Below, one piece after another: positions 26,804 to 35,571 of a stretch of DNA of 64,000 nt; position 1 is the first letter of the stretch; each line of letters starts with the position of its first letter. Under the pieces are notes generated by a model. It was not told the origin of the DNA. It searched no databases and saw nothing but the letters and a program-made list of their open reading frames with translations. Where the stretch lies: NCBI RefSeq assembly GCF_002095465.1, contig NZ_MLFP01000014.1:1-64000 (forward strand), written 5' to 3'. The stretch is from Pantoea rodasii. Its GTDB lineage: Bacteria > Pseudomonadota > Gammaproteobacteria > Enterobacterales > Enterobacteriaceae. The translations under genes and the position numbers were made by a program.

Positions 26804-28027
26804 ATGCCTGACCAGCCTGCCGCCGCCCCTGAACACGGCCGACTTCGCCTGAATCTCCTGATCCTCTCTATCGTGAAGTTCAATTTCGCCAGCTATCTCA
26901 CTATCGGACTGCCGCTGGCCGTGCTGCCGGGCTTTGTCCATGACGGATTGGGCTACAGTGCCTTTTGGGCTGGCGTGGTGATTAGCTTGCAGTACATCGC
27001 AACCCTGTTGAGTCGCCCGCATGCCGGACGCTATGCGGATTTATGGGGGCCGAAAAAAGTGGTGGTGCTGGGATTGGTGGGTTGCCTGATCAGCGGTATC
27101 TGCATCTTGCTCTCTGCGCTCACGGAAGGTCAGGGCATGATGAGTCTGATCTTGCTGTGCCTGGGCCGCGTGATATTGGGCGTGGGACAAAGCTTCTCGG
27201 GCACCGGCACTTCACTGTGGGGCGTGGCGCGCGTCGGATCGCTGCATATTGGCCGGGTGATTTCGTGGAACGGCATCGTCACTTACGGCGCGATGGCGAT
27301 TGGTGCGCCGCTTGGCGTGGTGATTTTCCGCAGCGGCGGCTTGCTGCTGCTCTCCAGCATCATCATCGCGATCTGCGTGCTGGCGATTGCGCTGGCGGTA
27401 CCGCGTGCGCCGGTCAAAGGCAGCAAAGCCAAACCGCTGCCGTTTCGCGATGTGCTGGGCAAAATCTACGGTTTTGGTTTGATTCTGGCGATGGGATCGG
27501 CAGGCTTTGGCGTTATCGCCACCTTTATCACCCTGTTCTATCAGGACAGAGGATGGGACGGCGCGGCGTTTGCGTTGACGATGTTCAGCGCCGCCTTTGT
27601 CGGTACGCGACTGCTGTTCCCCAACGCCATCAATAAGCTCGGCGGCCTGCGCGTCGCCAGTATCTGTTTTGCCGTGGAAGCGATCGGACTGTTTCTGGTG
27701 GCCGGCTCATTCGATCCCTGGATGGCGAAAATGGGCGCATTCCTGACCGGCGCCGGTTTCTCGCTGGTGTTCCCGGCGATTGGCGTAGTGGCGGTGAAAG
27801 TGGTGCCGCAGCAGAATCAGGGCAGCGCACTGGCGACCTATACCGCGTTTATGGATCTGTCGCTGGGCATCACCGGACCGATTGCGGGCTTTATTATGAG
27901 TTACGCCGGGGTATCGCTGGTGTATCTGCTCACCGCGCTGCTGGTGTGTTTAGCGCTGTTCTGCACGCTACGCATGATGAAGCGCCTGCCCGCAGAGGTG
28001 AACGTAGAAATCAAAGAGAATGCGTAG
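26804..28027 (+). CDS. yhhS: Major facilitator transporter YhhS
   Basis: YhhS is an inner-membrane MFS transporter of the arabinose-efflux group; the substrate is not known. The 407-residue protein closely follows E. coli YhhS (405) with SIVKFNFASYLTIGLPLAVL, RPHAGRYADLWGPKK (loop 2-3) and PQQNQGSALATYTAFMDLSL. Twelve helices are expected. The ATG at 26804 is the family start. ERIC elements lie on both sides. Confidence 0.93.
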   Translation: MPDQPAAAPEHGRLRLNLLILSIVKFNFASYLTIGLPLAVLPGFVHDGLGYSAFWAGVVISLQYIATLLSRPHAGRYADLWGPKKVVVLGLVGCLISGICILLSALTEGQGMMSLILLCLGRVILGVGQSFSGTGTSLWGVARVGSLHIGRVISWNGIVTYGAMAIGAPLGVVIFRSGGLLLLSSIIIAICVLAIALAVPRAPVKGSKAKPLPFRDVLGKIYGFGLILAMGSAGFGVIATFITLFYQDRGWDGAAFALTMFSAAFVGTRLLFPNAINKLGGLRVASICFAVEAIGLFLVAGSFDPWMAKMGAFLTGAGFSLVFPAIGVVAVKVVPQQNQGSALATYTAFMDLSLGITGPIAGFIMSYAGVSLVYLLTALLVCLALFCTLRMMKRLPAEVNVEIKENA

Positions 28028-28044
28028 TGGTGTTAAATCGCTCG

Positions 28045-28136
28045 GGCATCCTCTAAATAGTTTACGTCAGAGCAAGGCGGCAAGTTTGTAAGTCCCCAGG
28101 AGCTTACGCTCGTAAGTGATTGAGGTATGCAAACGT
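28045..28136. repeat. Truncated ERIC element (first of tandem pair)
   Basis: The 5' about 90 bases of an ERIC unit, nearly identical to those of the next copy for about 70 bases (CATCCTCTAAATAGTTTACG through AGGAGCTTACG). The last third is missing. This suggests a tandem duplication followed by deletion. Confidence 0.8.
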
Positions 28137-28152
28137 TGTTAAGGCACTCAGG

Positions 28153-28277
28153 CATCCTCTAAATAGTTTACGTCAGAGCAAGGCGGCAAGTTTGTAAGTC
28201 CCCAGGAGCTTACGTCCGTAAGTGACTGGGGCGCACAAACGCAGCCAACGCCGCTATGACGTAAAATATGACGAGGA
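28153..28277. repeat. ERIC element (second of tandem pair)
   Basis: About 125 bases: start CATCCTCTAAATAG, centre GAGCTTACGTCCGTAAGTGA and the end CGTAAAATATGACGAGGAT. It forms the long imperfect palindrome typical of ERIC. Confidence 0.85.
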
Positions 28278-28282
28278 TCGGA

Positions 28283-28308
28283 AAAAAGGGCCTCCGACCG
28301 AGGCCTAA
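28283..28308 (-). terminator. Intrinsic terminator of the iolI-like gene
   Basis: AGGCCTC and GAGGCCC arms are followed on the minus strand by six T residues. It lies about 80 bases beyond the stop of the iolI-like gene. Confidence 0.75.
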
Positions 28309-28388
28309 CACTAACAAAATGCGTCTTGTTAAGGACACAGATAAGGGTAGGGGAAACGGCGGCAGCGGATTTCAGCCACCGTTTTGAT

Positions 28389-29203
28389 TCAGGCTTGCAG
28401 CAACTCAATACTCTGGCGAATTTCGCGCTCAATCTCTTTCGCGCCCCACTTCTCCAGCTCGGTGGAAAACGGCTCAAATGCATAAATGCCTTTGTAGCCC
28501 AGCATCTCCAGACGTTTCACCTGCGCCACGCTGTTCAGCACATCGCGGTTGCTCAGCATGATGCGCTCATCATCGGTCAGTTCAGCCGTGGGACGGGTAT
28601 CCTCCACGCCAGAGAGATGCACTAAACCAATCTGGTTGACGTCAATCTCCTGCGGGAACTCCTGCTCAGCGTTTTCGTACAGATGATGATGGAAGGTATC
28701 CAGCAGCAATTTAAACGGTACGCCCGCCTGCTTAATCAGCTGTTGTGTCTGCACCGCCGATCGCAGCGAACTCACCGGAAACCCCAGCGGTTCAACCAGA
28801 CCCTGAATGCCGTATTCAGCAAAACGCGGTGCCAAAATCTGTAACGCCTGCAGCGTTTTTCTGGCGCGATGGGGATACCCTCATTCAGCGGGCACATCAC
28901 CAGCGCTTTGGCCCCAATCGCTTTGGCTTCCTGCAATAGCGCTTCGGCTTTGCTCAGCAGCGCGTCATCGGGGCGGTTAAACGGATAGAGCGCATTAATG
29001 GTTTCAATCTCGATGTGATACTTATCCGCCAGCGATCGCAGCTGCGTTGCGCTTAGGTCATCGGTTACCTTGCCGCTCGACATATCATTACGCAGTTCCA
29101 CTTTGCTCAATCCCAGGCGCTGAACCAGCTGGAAAAAGGCTTCAAGGGAAAGCGCTGGCGCAATTTTACGATTGATACAGAAACGGGTTGGATCGATGGC
29201 CAT
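28389..29203 (-). CDS. Sugar phosphate isomerase/epimerase, IolI-like (frameshifted)
   Basis: This TIM-barrel protein of the AP-endonuclease 2 fold resembles inosose isomerase IolI and related xylose-isomerase-like enzymes. Metal-binding type segments are visible: VEPLGFP, LLLDTFHHHLYEN, HLSGVEDTRP and YAFEPFSTEL. The frame breaks in a five-base T run (28856-28860). One extra base restores GIPIAPEKTLQALQILAP and a 271-residue protein. The ATG at 29203 follows AGGAG. It is divergent from iolAB and probably belongs to inositol catabolism, perhaps interconverting inososes. Confidence 0.75.
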
Positions 29204-29252
29204 GTTTGGCTCCTGTAATAGGGTGCAGGTAAGATGCTGCAAAGAGAACATT

Positions 29253-29326
29253 TATTTCATTGTTAGTGAATTATGAAATATCAGATATTGGATCTCTCTC
29301 GCAAAAATTTCATATTTCGTTTCATG
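29253..29326. promoter_or_regulatory. Candidate IolR operators upstream of the iolI-like gene
   Basis: ATTTCAT (29254-29260), ATGAAAT (29273-29279) and the stretch AATTTCATATTTCGTTTCAT (about 29307-29326) repeat the same half-site. The first two form an inverted pair. The boxes recur upstream of the other iol units. Confidence 0.5.
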
Positions 29327-29486
29327 AAGCATCTTTTAGTGGGTGATTTGAGGGGCAAAGCAGGGGCGATGAAGCGGACAATTTACCCGGAAACAGCTTC
29401 ATTGATCGCCCGCTGATTGAGGCAATCAGGGGATTCTTAGCGCTCATTGGGCAAATACGAAAAAAATGCGATCCATGCCGCTAAAA

Positions 29487-29532
29487 GGAAATTTTCCAAA
29501 AAGAAGTATTTGAAAAATTTATTTCATTGTAA
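29487..29532. promoter_or_regulatory. Candidate IolR operator upstream of iolA
   Basis: GGAAATTTTCC and, 20 bases on, AAATTTATTTCATTGTAA carry the ATTTCAT half-site and a GGAA/TTCC pair. They lie about 100-140 bases before the iolA ATG. Confidence 0.45.
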
Positions 29533-29627
29533 TAGCTTCATAGCACGCTTTTCGTATTGCCTGGTCAGGTGGTGTTGCGGTGTTAATCGACTGCCTGCAG
29601 GGAACTTCACATCAAAGAGGCAACGAC

Positions 29628-31133
29628 ATGACTATCGTAGGAAACTTTATCGGCGGCAAGATTACTCACAGCGCCAGCAATGAAACCATTCCGGTATACG
29701 ATCCGGCCACCGGCAAAGTCGCGCGTGAACTGACGCAGAGCACCTCTGCGGAAGTTGAGAAAGCGATTGAAATCGCCCACGCTGCATTCCCGGAATGGTC
29801 TAAAACTGCACCGCTGCGTCGTGCCCGCGTAATGTTCAACTTCAAAGCGCTGATGGAAAAGCACCGTGAAGAACTGGCGGCGCTGATTGTTTCTGAGCAC
29901 GGTAAAGTGTGGTCGGATGCGCTGGGTGAACTGACCCGCGGTATTGAAGTGATCGAGTATGCCTGCGGTATTCCGCACCTGATCAAAGGCGAAAACTCGC
30001 CTACCGTCGGCACCGGCGTTGACAGCTACTCGCTGATGCAACCGGTGGGTGTGGTGGCGGGGATTACCCCGTTTAACTTCCCGGCGATGGTGCCTCTGTG
30101 GATGTTCCCTATTGCCCTGGCGTGCGGTAACACCTTTATTCTCAAGCCACCGGCGCTGGATCCATCAGCCTCTGTGCGCATGGCTGAGCTGCTGAAAGAA
30201 GCAGGCCTGCCAGATGGCGTATTCAACGTGGTGCACTCCTCAAACGAAGATGCTGAGCAGCTGTATAAAGACCCGCGTATTGCCGCCGTGAGCTTCGTCG
30301 GTTCTTCTGGCGTGGCAGAGCACATCTACAAAACCGCCAGCGCCCACGGCAAACGTGTGCAGGCGTTTGGTGCGGCGAAGAACCACGCCATTGTGATGCC
30401 AGATGCCGATCTGGATGCCACCGTGAATGCCATTATGGGCGGCGCGTTTGGTTCAGCCGGCGAACGTTGCATGGCACTGCCCGTGGTTGTGGCGGTCGGT
30501 AACGACACCGCTGACAAACTGATTGCGCGTCTGACGCCGCTGATCAAAGCGCTGCGCGTCGGTCCTGGCATCCAGAAAGGGGCTGAAGAGAACGAAATGG
30601 GTCCGGTGGTTTCTGCCGCGCACCAGAAGAAAGTGCTGGGCTACATCGACAAAGGTGAAGCTGAGGGCGCGAAACTGGTAGTGGATGGCCGTGGCGTGAA
30701 AGTCGCAGGTCATGAAGAAGGATACTACGTGGGCGGCACGCTGTTTGATAACGTCACCCCGGACATGGTGATCTGGCGTGAAGAGATCTTCGGACCGGTA
30801 TTAAGCATCATGCGTTCTACCGATTTCGACAGCGCACTGAAGCTGGTGAACAGCCATGAATTCGGTAACGGCAGCGCCATCTTCACCAGCAACGGCCACA
30901 CCGCGCGTGAATTTGTGCACAACGTGGAAGCGGGCATGGTCGGCGTTAACGTACCAGTGCCGGTGCCAATGGCGTTCCACAGCTTCGGCGGCTGGAAGCG
31001 TTCCGTGTTTGGTGCCCTGAACGTGCACGGTCCAGACGGTGTACGTTTCTACACTCGTATGAAAACCGCCACCGTGCGTTGGCCGAGCGGTCAGCAGACT
31101 GTTTCAGAGTTCAGCATGCCAACGCTGGGCTAA
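29628..31133 (+). CDS. iolA: CoA-acylating (methyl)malonate-semialdehyde dehydrogenase
   Basis: IolA converts malonate semialdehyde to acetyl-CoA and CO2 with NAD, the last step of inositol breakdown. The 501-residue aldehyde dehydrogenase has its catalytic cysteine at 281 (SAGERCMALPVVV). The glutamate found in hydrolytic aldehyde dehydrogenases is absent (AFGAAKNHA), typical of the CoA-dependent MMSDH branch. The ATG at 29628 has AGAGG upstream; a longer frame is not needed. iolB follows after 22 bases. Confidence 0.95.
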   Translation: MTIVGNFIGGKITHSASNETIPVYDPATGKVARELTQSTSAEVEKAIEIAHAAFPEWSKTAPLRRARVMFNFKALMEKHREELAALIVSEHGKVWSDALGELTRGIEVIEYACGIPHLIKGENSPTVGTGVDSYSLMQPVGVVAGITPFNFPAMVPLWMFPIALACGNTFILKPPALDPSASVRMAELLKEAGLPDGVFNVVHSSNEDAEQLYKDPRIAAVSFVGSSGVAEHIYKTASAHGKRVQAFGAAKNHAIVMPDADLDATVNAIMGGAFGSAGERCMALPVVVAVGNDTADKLIARLTPLIKALRVGPGIQKGAEENEMGPVVSAAHQKKVLGYIDKGEAEGAKLVVDGRGVKVAGHEEGYYVGGTLFDNVTPDMVIWREEIFGPVLSIMRSTDFDSALKLVNSHEFGNGSAIFTSNGHTAREFVHNVEAGMVGVNVPVPVPMAFHSFGGWKRSVFGALNVHGPDGVRFYTRMKTATVRWPSGQQTVSEFSMPTLG

Positions 31134-31155
31134 TCTCGCTTAACTTAGGAGATCG

Positions 31156-31977
31156 ATGATGTCTTTGATTTCGAAAGCGCAGCAGCCAGATAGCAACGGT
31201 CGTATCCAGCATGTCACGCCAGAAAGTGCGGGCTGGGAGTACGTCGGATTTGATGCTTACCTGCTGAAGAAGGGCCAAAGCCTAAAACTCAGCAGCGGCG
31301 ATAACGAGCTGTGTCTGGTGCTGGTGGCCGGTTTTGCTTCGGTGAAGACCCGCGATGCGGAGTTCCCGAATCTAGGTAAACGACTGTCACCGTTCGAGCG
31401 CATTCCACCGTACTCGGTGTATGTGCCGCACCATGATGAAGTGGAAGTCTACGCCGATAGCGACCTTGAACTGGCGGTATGCAGTGCGCCAGGCAAGGGC
31501 AATTTACCGGCGCGTCTGATTGCGCCGGCAGATGTCGGCGTGGAGCAGCGTGGCAAAGGGCGCAACAAACGTCTGGTGCATAACATTCTGCCGGATAACA
31601 AAGAAGCCGACAGCCTGCTGGTGGTGGAAGTGTATACCGACGAGGGCGCGACCAGCTCGTACCCGAGCCACAAGCACGATCAGAAAACCAGCCCGGACGA
31701 AACCTATCTGGAAGAGACCTATTATCACCGTTTCGATCCAGAGCCAGGCTTCGCGATGCAGCGCGTGTATACCGACGACCGTTCACTCGACGAGTGCATG
31801 GCGCCGTATAACCGCGATGTGGTGACCGTCCCGCGTGGCTACCATCCGGTGGCAACGATTGCGGGTTACGATAACTACTATCTGAACGTGATGGCCGGTC
31901 CGGAGCGCTTGTGGAAGTTTACCTGGGAGAAAGATCACGCCTGGGTGAACAGCGATAAGTATCCGCGCAGCAAATAA
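31156..31977 (+). CDS. iolB: 5-deoxy-glucuronate isomerase
   Basis: IolB isomerises 5-deoxy-D-glucuronate to 5-dehydro-2-deoxy-D-gluconate, the substrate of IolC. The 273-residue protein has the double cupin form of the family, with metal-type segments YPSHKHDQ (about 172) and PRGYHPV (about 227). The ATG at 31156 follows AGGAGATCG; ATG at 31159 is the alternative. It is the second gene of the iolAB unit and is closed by a strong terminator. Confidence 0.95.
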   Translation: MMSLISKAQQPDSNGRIQHVTPESAGWEYVGFDAYLLKKGQSLKLSSGDNELCLVLVAGFASVKTRDAEFPNLGKRLSPFERIPPYSVYVPHHDEVEVYADSDLELAVCSAPGKGNLPARLIAPADVGVEQRGKGRNKRLVHNILPDNKEADSLLVVEVYTDEGATSSYPSHKHDQKTSPDETYLEETYYHRFDPEPGFAMQRVYTDDRSLDECMAPYNRDVVTVPRGYHPVATIAGYDNYYLNVMAGPERLWKFTWEKDHAWVNSDKYPRSK

Positions 31978-31998
31978 TTCGTATCGAAGAAAGCAGAA

Positions 31999-32022
31999 GG
32001 GCAGCCACGTGGCTGCCCTTTT
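31999..32022 (+). terminator. Intrinsic terminator after iolAB
   Basis: A perfect stem (AGGGCAGCCAC with GTGGCTGCCCT) is followed by TTTTTT on the plus strand. It separates iolB from the convergent regulator gene. Confidence 0.9.
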
Positions 32023-32044
32023 TTATGCTGCACGTTCGGCGAGC

Positions 32045-32902
32045 TTAGTCGCCGATTGAGGTGGTGGTGGTGTTGTTATTCAACGCTAACGAAACTGCCA
32101 GCGTCTGCGCCAGACAAAGTGAGGCGACCTGCGAACGGAAGCCATCAACCTGCGCTTCACGCACCACAAAACACACATCACTGAAGGCGGCGAGCGGGCT
32201 CACTTGGCTGTCGGTGATGGCAATCAGATGTGCGCCGCGTTTGGCACCCAACTCAACCAGCTCAACCGCTTCACGCGCATACGGTGAGTAACTGATGGCA
32301 ATCACCACGTCTTTCGGGTTCACCATGCTCAGCTGCTCGGTAAACATGCCGCCGAGGCCGTCGATCAGGAACGCACGACGCTCCAGATGGCGTAATGCGT
32401 AAACCAGATAGGATGCGACGCTGAATGAACGACGCAGGCCAATGATGTAAATGTTCTCCGCTTCATCGAGCATCTTGACCGCTCTGTTCAGCTGGTCCGG
32501 ATTGACCTGCATCGCCAGCTGCTGCAATGCCTGGCTGTTGACCATGGTGAACACGTTGAGGATTTCTACCGGGCTTTCAGGTGAGCTGGCACTGTCATCA
32601 GTAGCCGTCTGACGGAACAGACGCGCACGCTCGGTGTAGTTCACGGTTTCTTCCATCAGGTGCTGACGGAAAACCTGTTTCATTTCGTTGAAACCACTGA
32701 AGCCAAAAGCGTTGGCAAAGCGGATCAGCGTGGAGGGCGGCACATCGGCCTGTTGCGCGATGGAAGCCACGGTATCGAACGCGATGCTGTTGCTGTTATC
32801 AAGAATATAACGAGCCACCTGCTTCAGGCGTTTACTCAGCGTCTCATAGCGACGACGGATATCGTCCTGTAACAAGGTTAGTTGGGTTGGATTATTGGTC
32901 AT
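32045..32902 (-). CDS. iolR: RpiR/MurR family regulator, probable IolR
   Basis: The 285-residue protein has an N-terminal RpiR helix-turn-helix (about 1-80, ASIAQQADVPPSTLIRFANA) and a C-terminal SIS sugar-phosphate-binding domain (about 130-260, IIGLRRSFSVASYL and AISYSPYAREAVEL). Inositol clusters of Salmonella and rhizobia are repressed by RpiR-type IolR proteins and derepressed by pathway intermediates. The position in the middle of the cluster, and repeated palindromes near each unit, support this role. The assignment of name is inference. Confidence 0.85.
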   Translation of the reverse strand: MTNNPTQLTLLQDDIRRRYETLSKRLKQVARYILDNSNSIAFDTVASIAQQADVPPSTLIRFANAFGFSGFNEMKQVFRQHLMEETVNYTERARLFRQTATDDSASSPESPVEILNVFTMVNSQALQQLAMQVNPDQLNRAVKMLDEAENIYIIGLRRSFSVASYLVYALRHLERRAFLIDGLGGMFTEQLSMVNPKDVVIAISYSPYAREAVELVELGAKRGAHLIAITDSQVSPLAAFSDVCFVVREAQVDGFRSQVASLCLAQTLAVSLALNNNTTTTSIGD

Positions 32903-32964
32903 TACTTCGGCCCGTTAAAAAAGAAAATATGGCTGGATAATGAACGCTATAGTACCAGATGGAT

Positions 32965-33020
32965 GGAAAATTTCATTTGTTTGACGCTATCGTGACGGTT
33001 ATTTCATCGGTTTATGAAAT
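32965..33020. promoter_or_regulatory. Perfect palindromic operator upstream of iolR
   Basis: ATTTCAT-N6-ATGAAAT is a perfect inverted repeat at 33001-33020. A further half-site lies in GGAAAATTTCATTTG (32965-32979). The position, about 60-120 bases before the iolR start, suggests autoregulation. Confidence 0.65.
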
Positions 33021-33065
33021 GCCTCACAAAAAGCGGGGAATGGGCGTCTGGGTCTGCCAATAAAA

Positions 33066-33087
33066 AAAGCGGCCCTTGCGAGCCGCC
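33066..33087 (-). terminator. Intrinsic terminator of iolC
   Basis: GCGGC and GCCGC arms followed on the minus strand by seven T residues, about 20 bases past the iolC stop. Confidence 0.85.
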
Positions 33088-33108
33088 TTTGCCTGTCATT
33101 CAGACTTA

Positions 33109-35022
33109 TCAGCCGCGCGCTGCGCGCCAGTAGCCGATCAGCCGTAAATAGTTGCCTTTCACCGTTTCAATCAGCGCTTTATCATCCAGTTCTCCGTTGA
33201 GCCACTGGCGTGACGGCTGGCCGAAGATAGTACGTCCGACGGCAAAGCCTTTCACCCACGGAGCCTGCGCCGCCGCGGCGAAACCGGCTTTCAGCGTCTC
33301 TTCCGGTGCATCAAGGCCGAGCAGCAGAATGCCGCGGCAGTGGGGATCGTTCTGTTCGATCAATCCGCTGATGGCCTGCCAGCTCTGGGCCGACAGCGGT
33401 GGCAGCTTCCACCAGTCCGGCTGAATGCCGAGGCTGTAGAAGTGGCTCAGCATGTCGTAATAGTACGATTCATTACGGTCTGGATTGCTCTCCGGCAGAA
33501 TCAGTTCCAGCAGCAGTTCGTGTCCGCTTTTGTTACAGCCATTCCACACATCCAGCACCAGCTCATCCTGCTCTTTACGCAGTTCGGCGCTGTCGTGCGG
33601 ATGGTAAAACACCAGGCATTTCACCACGTGTTCCGCCGGCCAGTCGATCAGCTGCGAGCCGATGTTGCCATGCTCCAGACGCAGTGGGCGTGAGCTTGGT
33701 AGCTCGATCGGACGGCCAATCCACCAATTTTGGCCGGTGATGGCGTTCAGCGCTTTTTGCCCATAAGTGGTATCTGCGAGGATGCCGCTCTTCTCATTCA
33801 GACCCGCTTCGTTGGCCGCTTCCTGCGCTGCCTGCAGCAGCAGCACTTTTAACTGTGGAATGCGATCTTCGCTAACGCCGGCTTCGCGCGCCATATCCGC
33901 CAGCTGTTTACGATGGTCGAACGCGAACACGTTGAGTTCTGGCCACTGCTGTTTACGGGTGGTGACGCGGTGCAGATGGTTGAGACGCGCATCAAGATCC
34001 GGGCGTTTCACGTCTTTGTCGCGGCCGAGGAAATCGTCCAGCTCTTCTTTGGTTGGCATCGCCGGTGCGCAGCCGTGGCGTGACACCACCAGTGCGCCGC
34101 AGGCGTTGGCATAGCGGCACGCCTGTTCCCAGCTTTCATCGTTCAGCCAGCCGCGCAGCAGGCCAGACATAAAGGCATCGCCTGCGCCCAGTACGTTCAG
34201 GACTTCCACGCGGACGCCGGTTTGCAGTTTGGTCTGCTCCCAGCTATCTGGAATCTCGCCCTCAAACACCACACAACCCAGCGGACCACGTTTGCACACC
34301 AGTGTCGCTTTGCTTGCCTGACGCACATTTTTCAGAGCGGTAAGCGTATCGGTGCTGCCGCCGGCGATATGGAACTCTTCTTCCGTTCCGACTACCAAAT
34401 CGAAATAGTGCAGCACTTCTTGCAGCTGTTGAGTGACATCACCGGATTCAACGAAACGCGTTTCGCCATCACCCAGTGAAGTCAGGCCCCATAGCACCGG
34501 ACGATAATCGATATCCAATGCGGTGCGCAGGCCGTTACGTTTGGCGATATCTAACGCTTTCAGCACCGCAGCACGCGTCTGCGGATGTGACAGGTGCGTA
34601 CCGGTCACAGCAACCGCACGAGAAGAGGTGATGAACTCTTCTTTAATATCTTCCGGCACCAGGCCCATATCGGCGCAGTTGTCGCGGTAGAAGATCAGCG
34701 GGAAGGTATCTTCATCTTTAATACCGAGGATCACCAGGCCGGTCAGGCGGTCTTTATCGGTGATCAACCCGTCGGTGTTGCAGCCCACGCGCTGCAGCGA
34801 TTCACGCAGAAAGCGGCCGTTATGCTCATCCCCTACGCGCGCCAGCATGGCAGACTTCAGGCCTTGAATAGCCGTTCCATAGGCCACGTTGCCGGAAGAA
34901 CCGCCCAGATATTTATTAAAGCTGGTCATATCTTCCAGACGTGATCCGATTTGCTGACCGTAGAGGTCGACGGCGATGCGTCCGATACAAATCACATCAA
35001 GCCGCTTCTGTTGTGTACTCAT
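33109..35022 (-). CDS. iolC: Bifunctional 5-dehydro-2-deoxygluconokinase / DUF2090 protein
   Basis: The N-terminal about 330 residues form a PfkB/ribokinase-type kinase that phosphorylates 5-dehydro-2-deoxygluconate; GGSSGNVAYG (about 40) and the catalytic LNVLGAGDAFMSG (about 285) are intact. The C-terminal about 300 residues are a DUF2090 domain with a TIM-barrel-like pattern (NVFAFDHRKQL, GILADTTYG, FAVGRTIFG). DUF2090 is thought to replace the separate aldolase IolJ, which is absent here. The 637-residue fusion is common in Proteobacteria. The ATG is at 35022. Confidence 0.93.
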   Translation of the reverse strand: MSTQQKRLDVICIGRIAVDLYGQQIGSRLEDMTSFNKYLGGSSGNVAYGTAIQGLKSAMLARVGDEHNGRFLRESLQRVGCNTDGLITDKDRLTGLVILGIKDEDTFPLIFYRDNCADMGLVPEDIKEEFITSSRAVAVTGTHLSHPQTRAAVLKALDIAKRNGLRTALDIDYRPVLWGLTSLGDGETRFVESGDVTQQLQEVLHYFDLVVGTEEEFHIAGGSTDTLTALKNVRQASKATLVCKRGPLGCVVFEGEIPDSWEQTKLQTGVRVEVLNVLGAGDAFMSGLLRGWLNDESWEQACRYANACGALVVSRHGCAPAMPTKEELDDFLGRDKDVKRPDLDARLNHLHRVTTRKQQWPELNVFAFDHRKQLADMAREAGVSEDRIPQLKVLLLQAAQEAANEAGLNEKSGILADTTYGQKALNAITGQNWWIGRPIELPSSRPLRLEHGNIGSQLIDWPAEHVVKCLVFYHPHDSAELRKEQDELVLDVWNGCNKSGHELLLELILPESNPDRNESYYYDMLSHFYSLGIQPDWWKLPPLSAQSWQAISGLIEQNDPHCRGILLLGLDAPEETLKAGFAAAAQAPWVKGFAVGRTIFGQPSRQWLNGELDDKALIETVKGNYLRLIGYWRAARG

Positions 35023-35131
35023 ACCTGTGGTTTCCTTCTGTGATAAGCAGACACTGGGGCGAAGACGCCCAACATCAAGCGCTATGCTTCCGGGTTCTCA
35101 AGGTGCCTGATTGGCTTTGGTTGCAGTATGA

Positions 35132-35166
35132 GGAATGAAAATTCCAAATACAATATGAAATGAAAC
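35132..35166. promoter_or_regulatory. Candidate IolR operator upstream of iolC
   Basis: GGAA-TGAAAA-TTCC (35132-35145) matches the GGAA-N6-TTCC form reported for the rhizobial RpiR-type IolR. It is followed by ATATGAAATGAAAC (35153-35166) with the local half-site. Confidence 0.55.
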
Positions 35167-35179
35167 ATTCATCGCGATT

Positions 35180-35268
35180 TTGTGAGCCAGGTAAAACTCT
35201 GACCCATGTGGGTTAGCGGCCTGCTTTTAGGCACCGATTTCGCTGATGCTCTGGCTTGTGAGCCAGGT
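35180..35268. repeat. 13-base direct repeat in the iolC-iolD gap
   Basis: TTGTGAGCCAGGT occurs at 35180-35192 and 35256-35268, 76 bases apart. The second copy is part of a CTGGCT-TGTG-AGCCAG palindrome. It could be a second regulator's site; no function is known to me. Confidence 0.5.
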
Positions 35269-35307
35269 CGCAGGAAAATGCCCGGCAATAAAGGAAGCTA
35301 CTGAAGT

Positions 35308-35429
35308 GAAATGAAATTTCGTTATAGCACTGATTTGACCTTCTACTGTTCCACTTTCCCTCTTGCTACCGCTGCGGTGGCACACGTTTCATCGCTGAAT
35401 TTGATCTCCATCGCAAAATGAAATGTTTC
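35308..35429. promoter_or_regulatory. Candidate IolR operators upstream of iolD
   Basis: GAAATGAAATTTCG (35308-35321) and AAAATGAAATGTTTC (35415-35429) repeat the ATGAAAT half-site, about 140-265 bases before the iolD ATG. Confidence 0.5.
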
Positions 35430-35571
35430 TTCTGTAATCTCGTTTAATGAAAAAAATATTTGTTTATAATCGCCACACGTTTCACTTATCCGCGGGTGCC
35501 ATTCACGGCAGCGAAAACCCGAACCGCGTTGTACTCATCACCTGAGTACCAGCATGTAAAGGAAGAAGCAT

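Larger units (their letters stand above)
28028..28388. other. Gap downstream of yhhS filled with ERIC copies
   Basis: This 361-base region between yhhS and the iolI-like gene contains two ERIC-derived units and one terminator (listed separately). No gene is supported. Confidence 0.5.
29204..29627. other. Divergent control region between iolI-like gene and iolA
   Basis: This 424-base A+T-rich gap contains clusters of ATTTCAT/ATGAAAT boxes near both ends (listed separately) and no gene. Confidence 0.5.
35023..35571. other. Divergent control region between iolC and iolD
   Basis: This 549-base gap is the longest in the window and has no gene. It contains candidate operators on both sides and a 13-base direct repeat (listed separately). 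The length suggests a complex divergent promoter. Confidence 0.5.

Noticed and set aside
28148..28483. 111-codon minus-strand frame across the second ERIC unit and the 3' end of the iolI-like gene
   Set aside because: It runs through ERIC sequence and overlaps the iolI-like frame; ERIC palindromes often create such frames.
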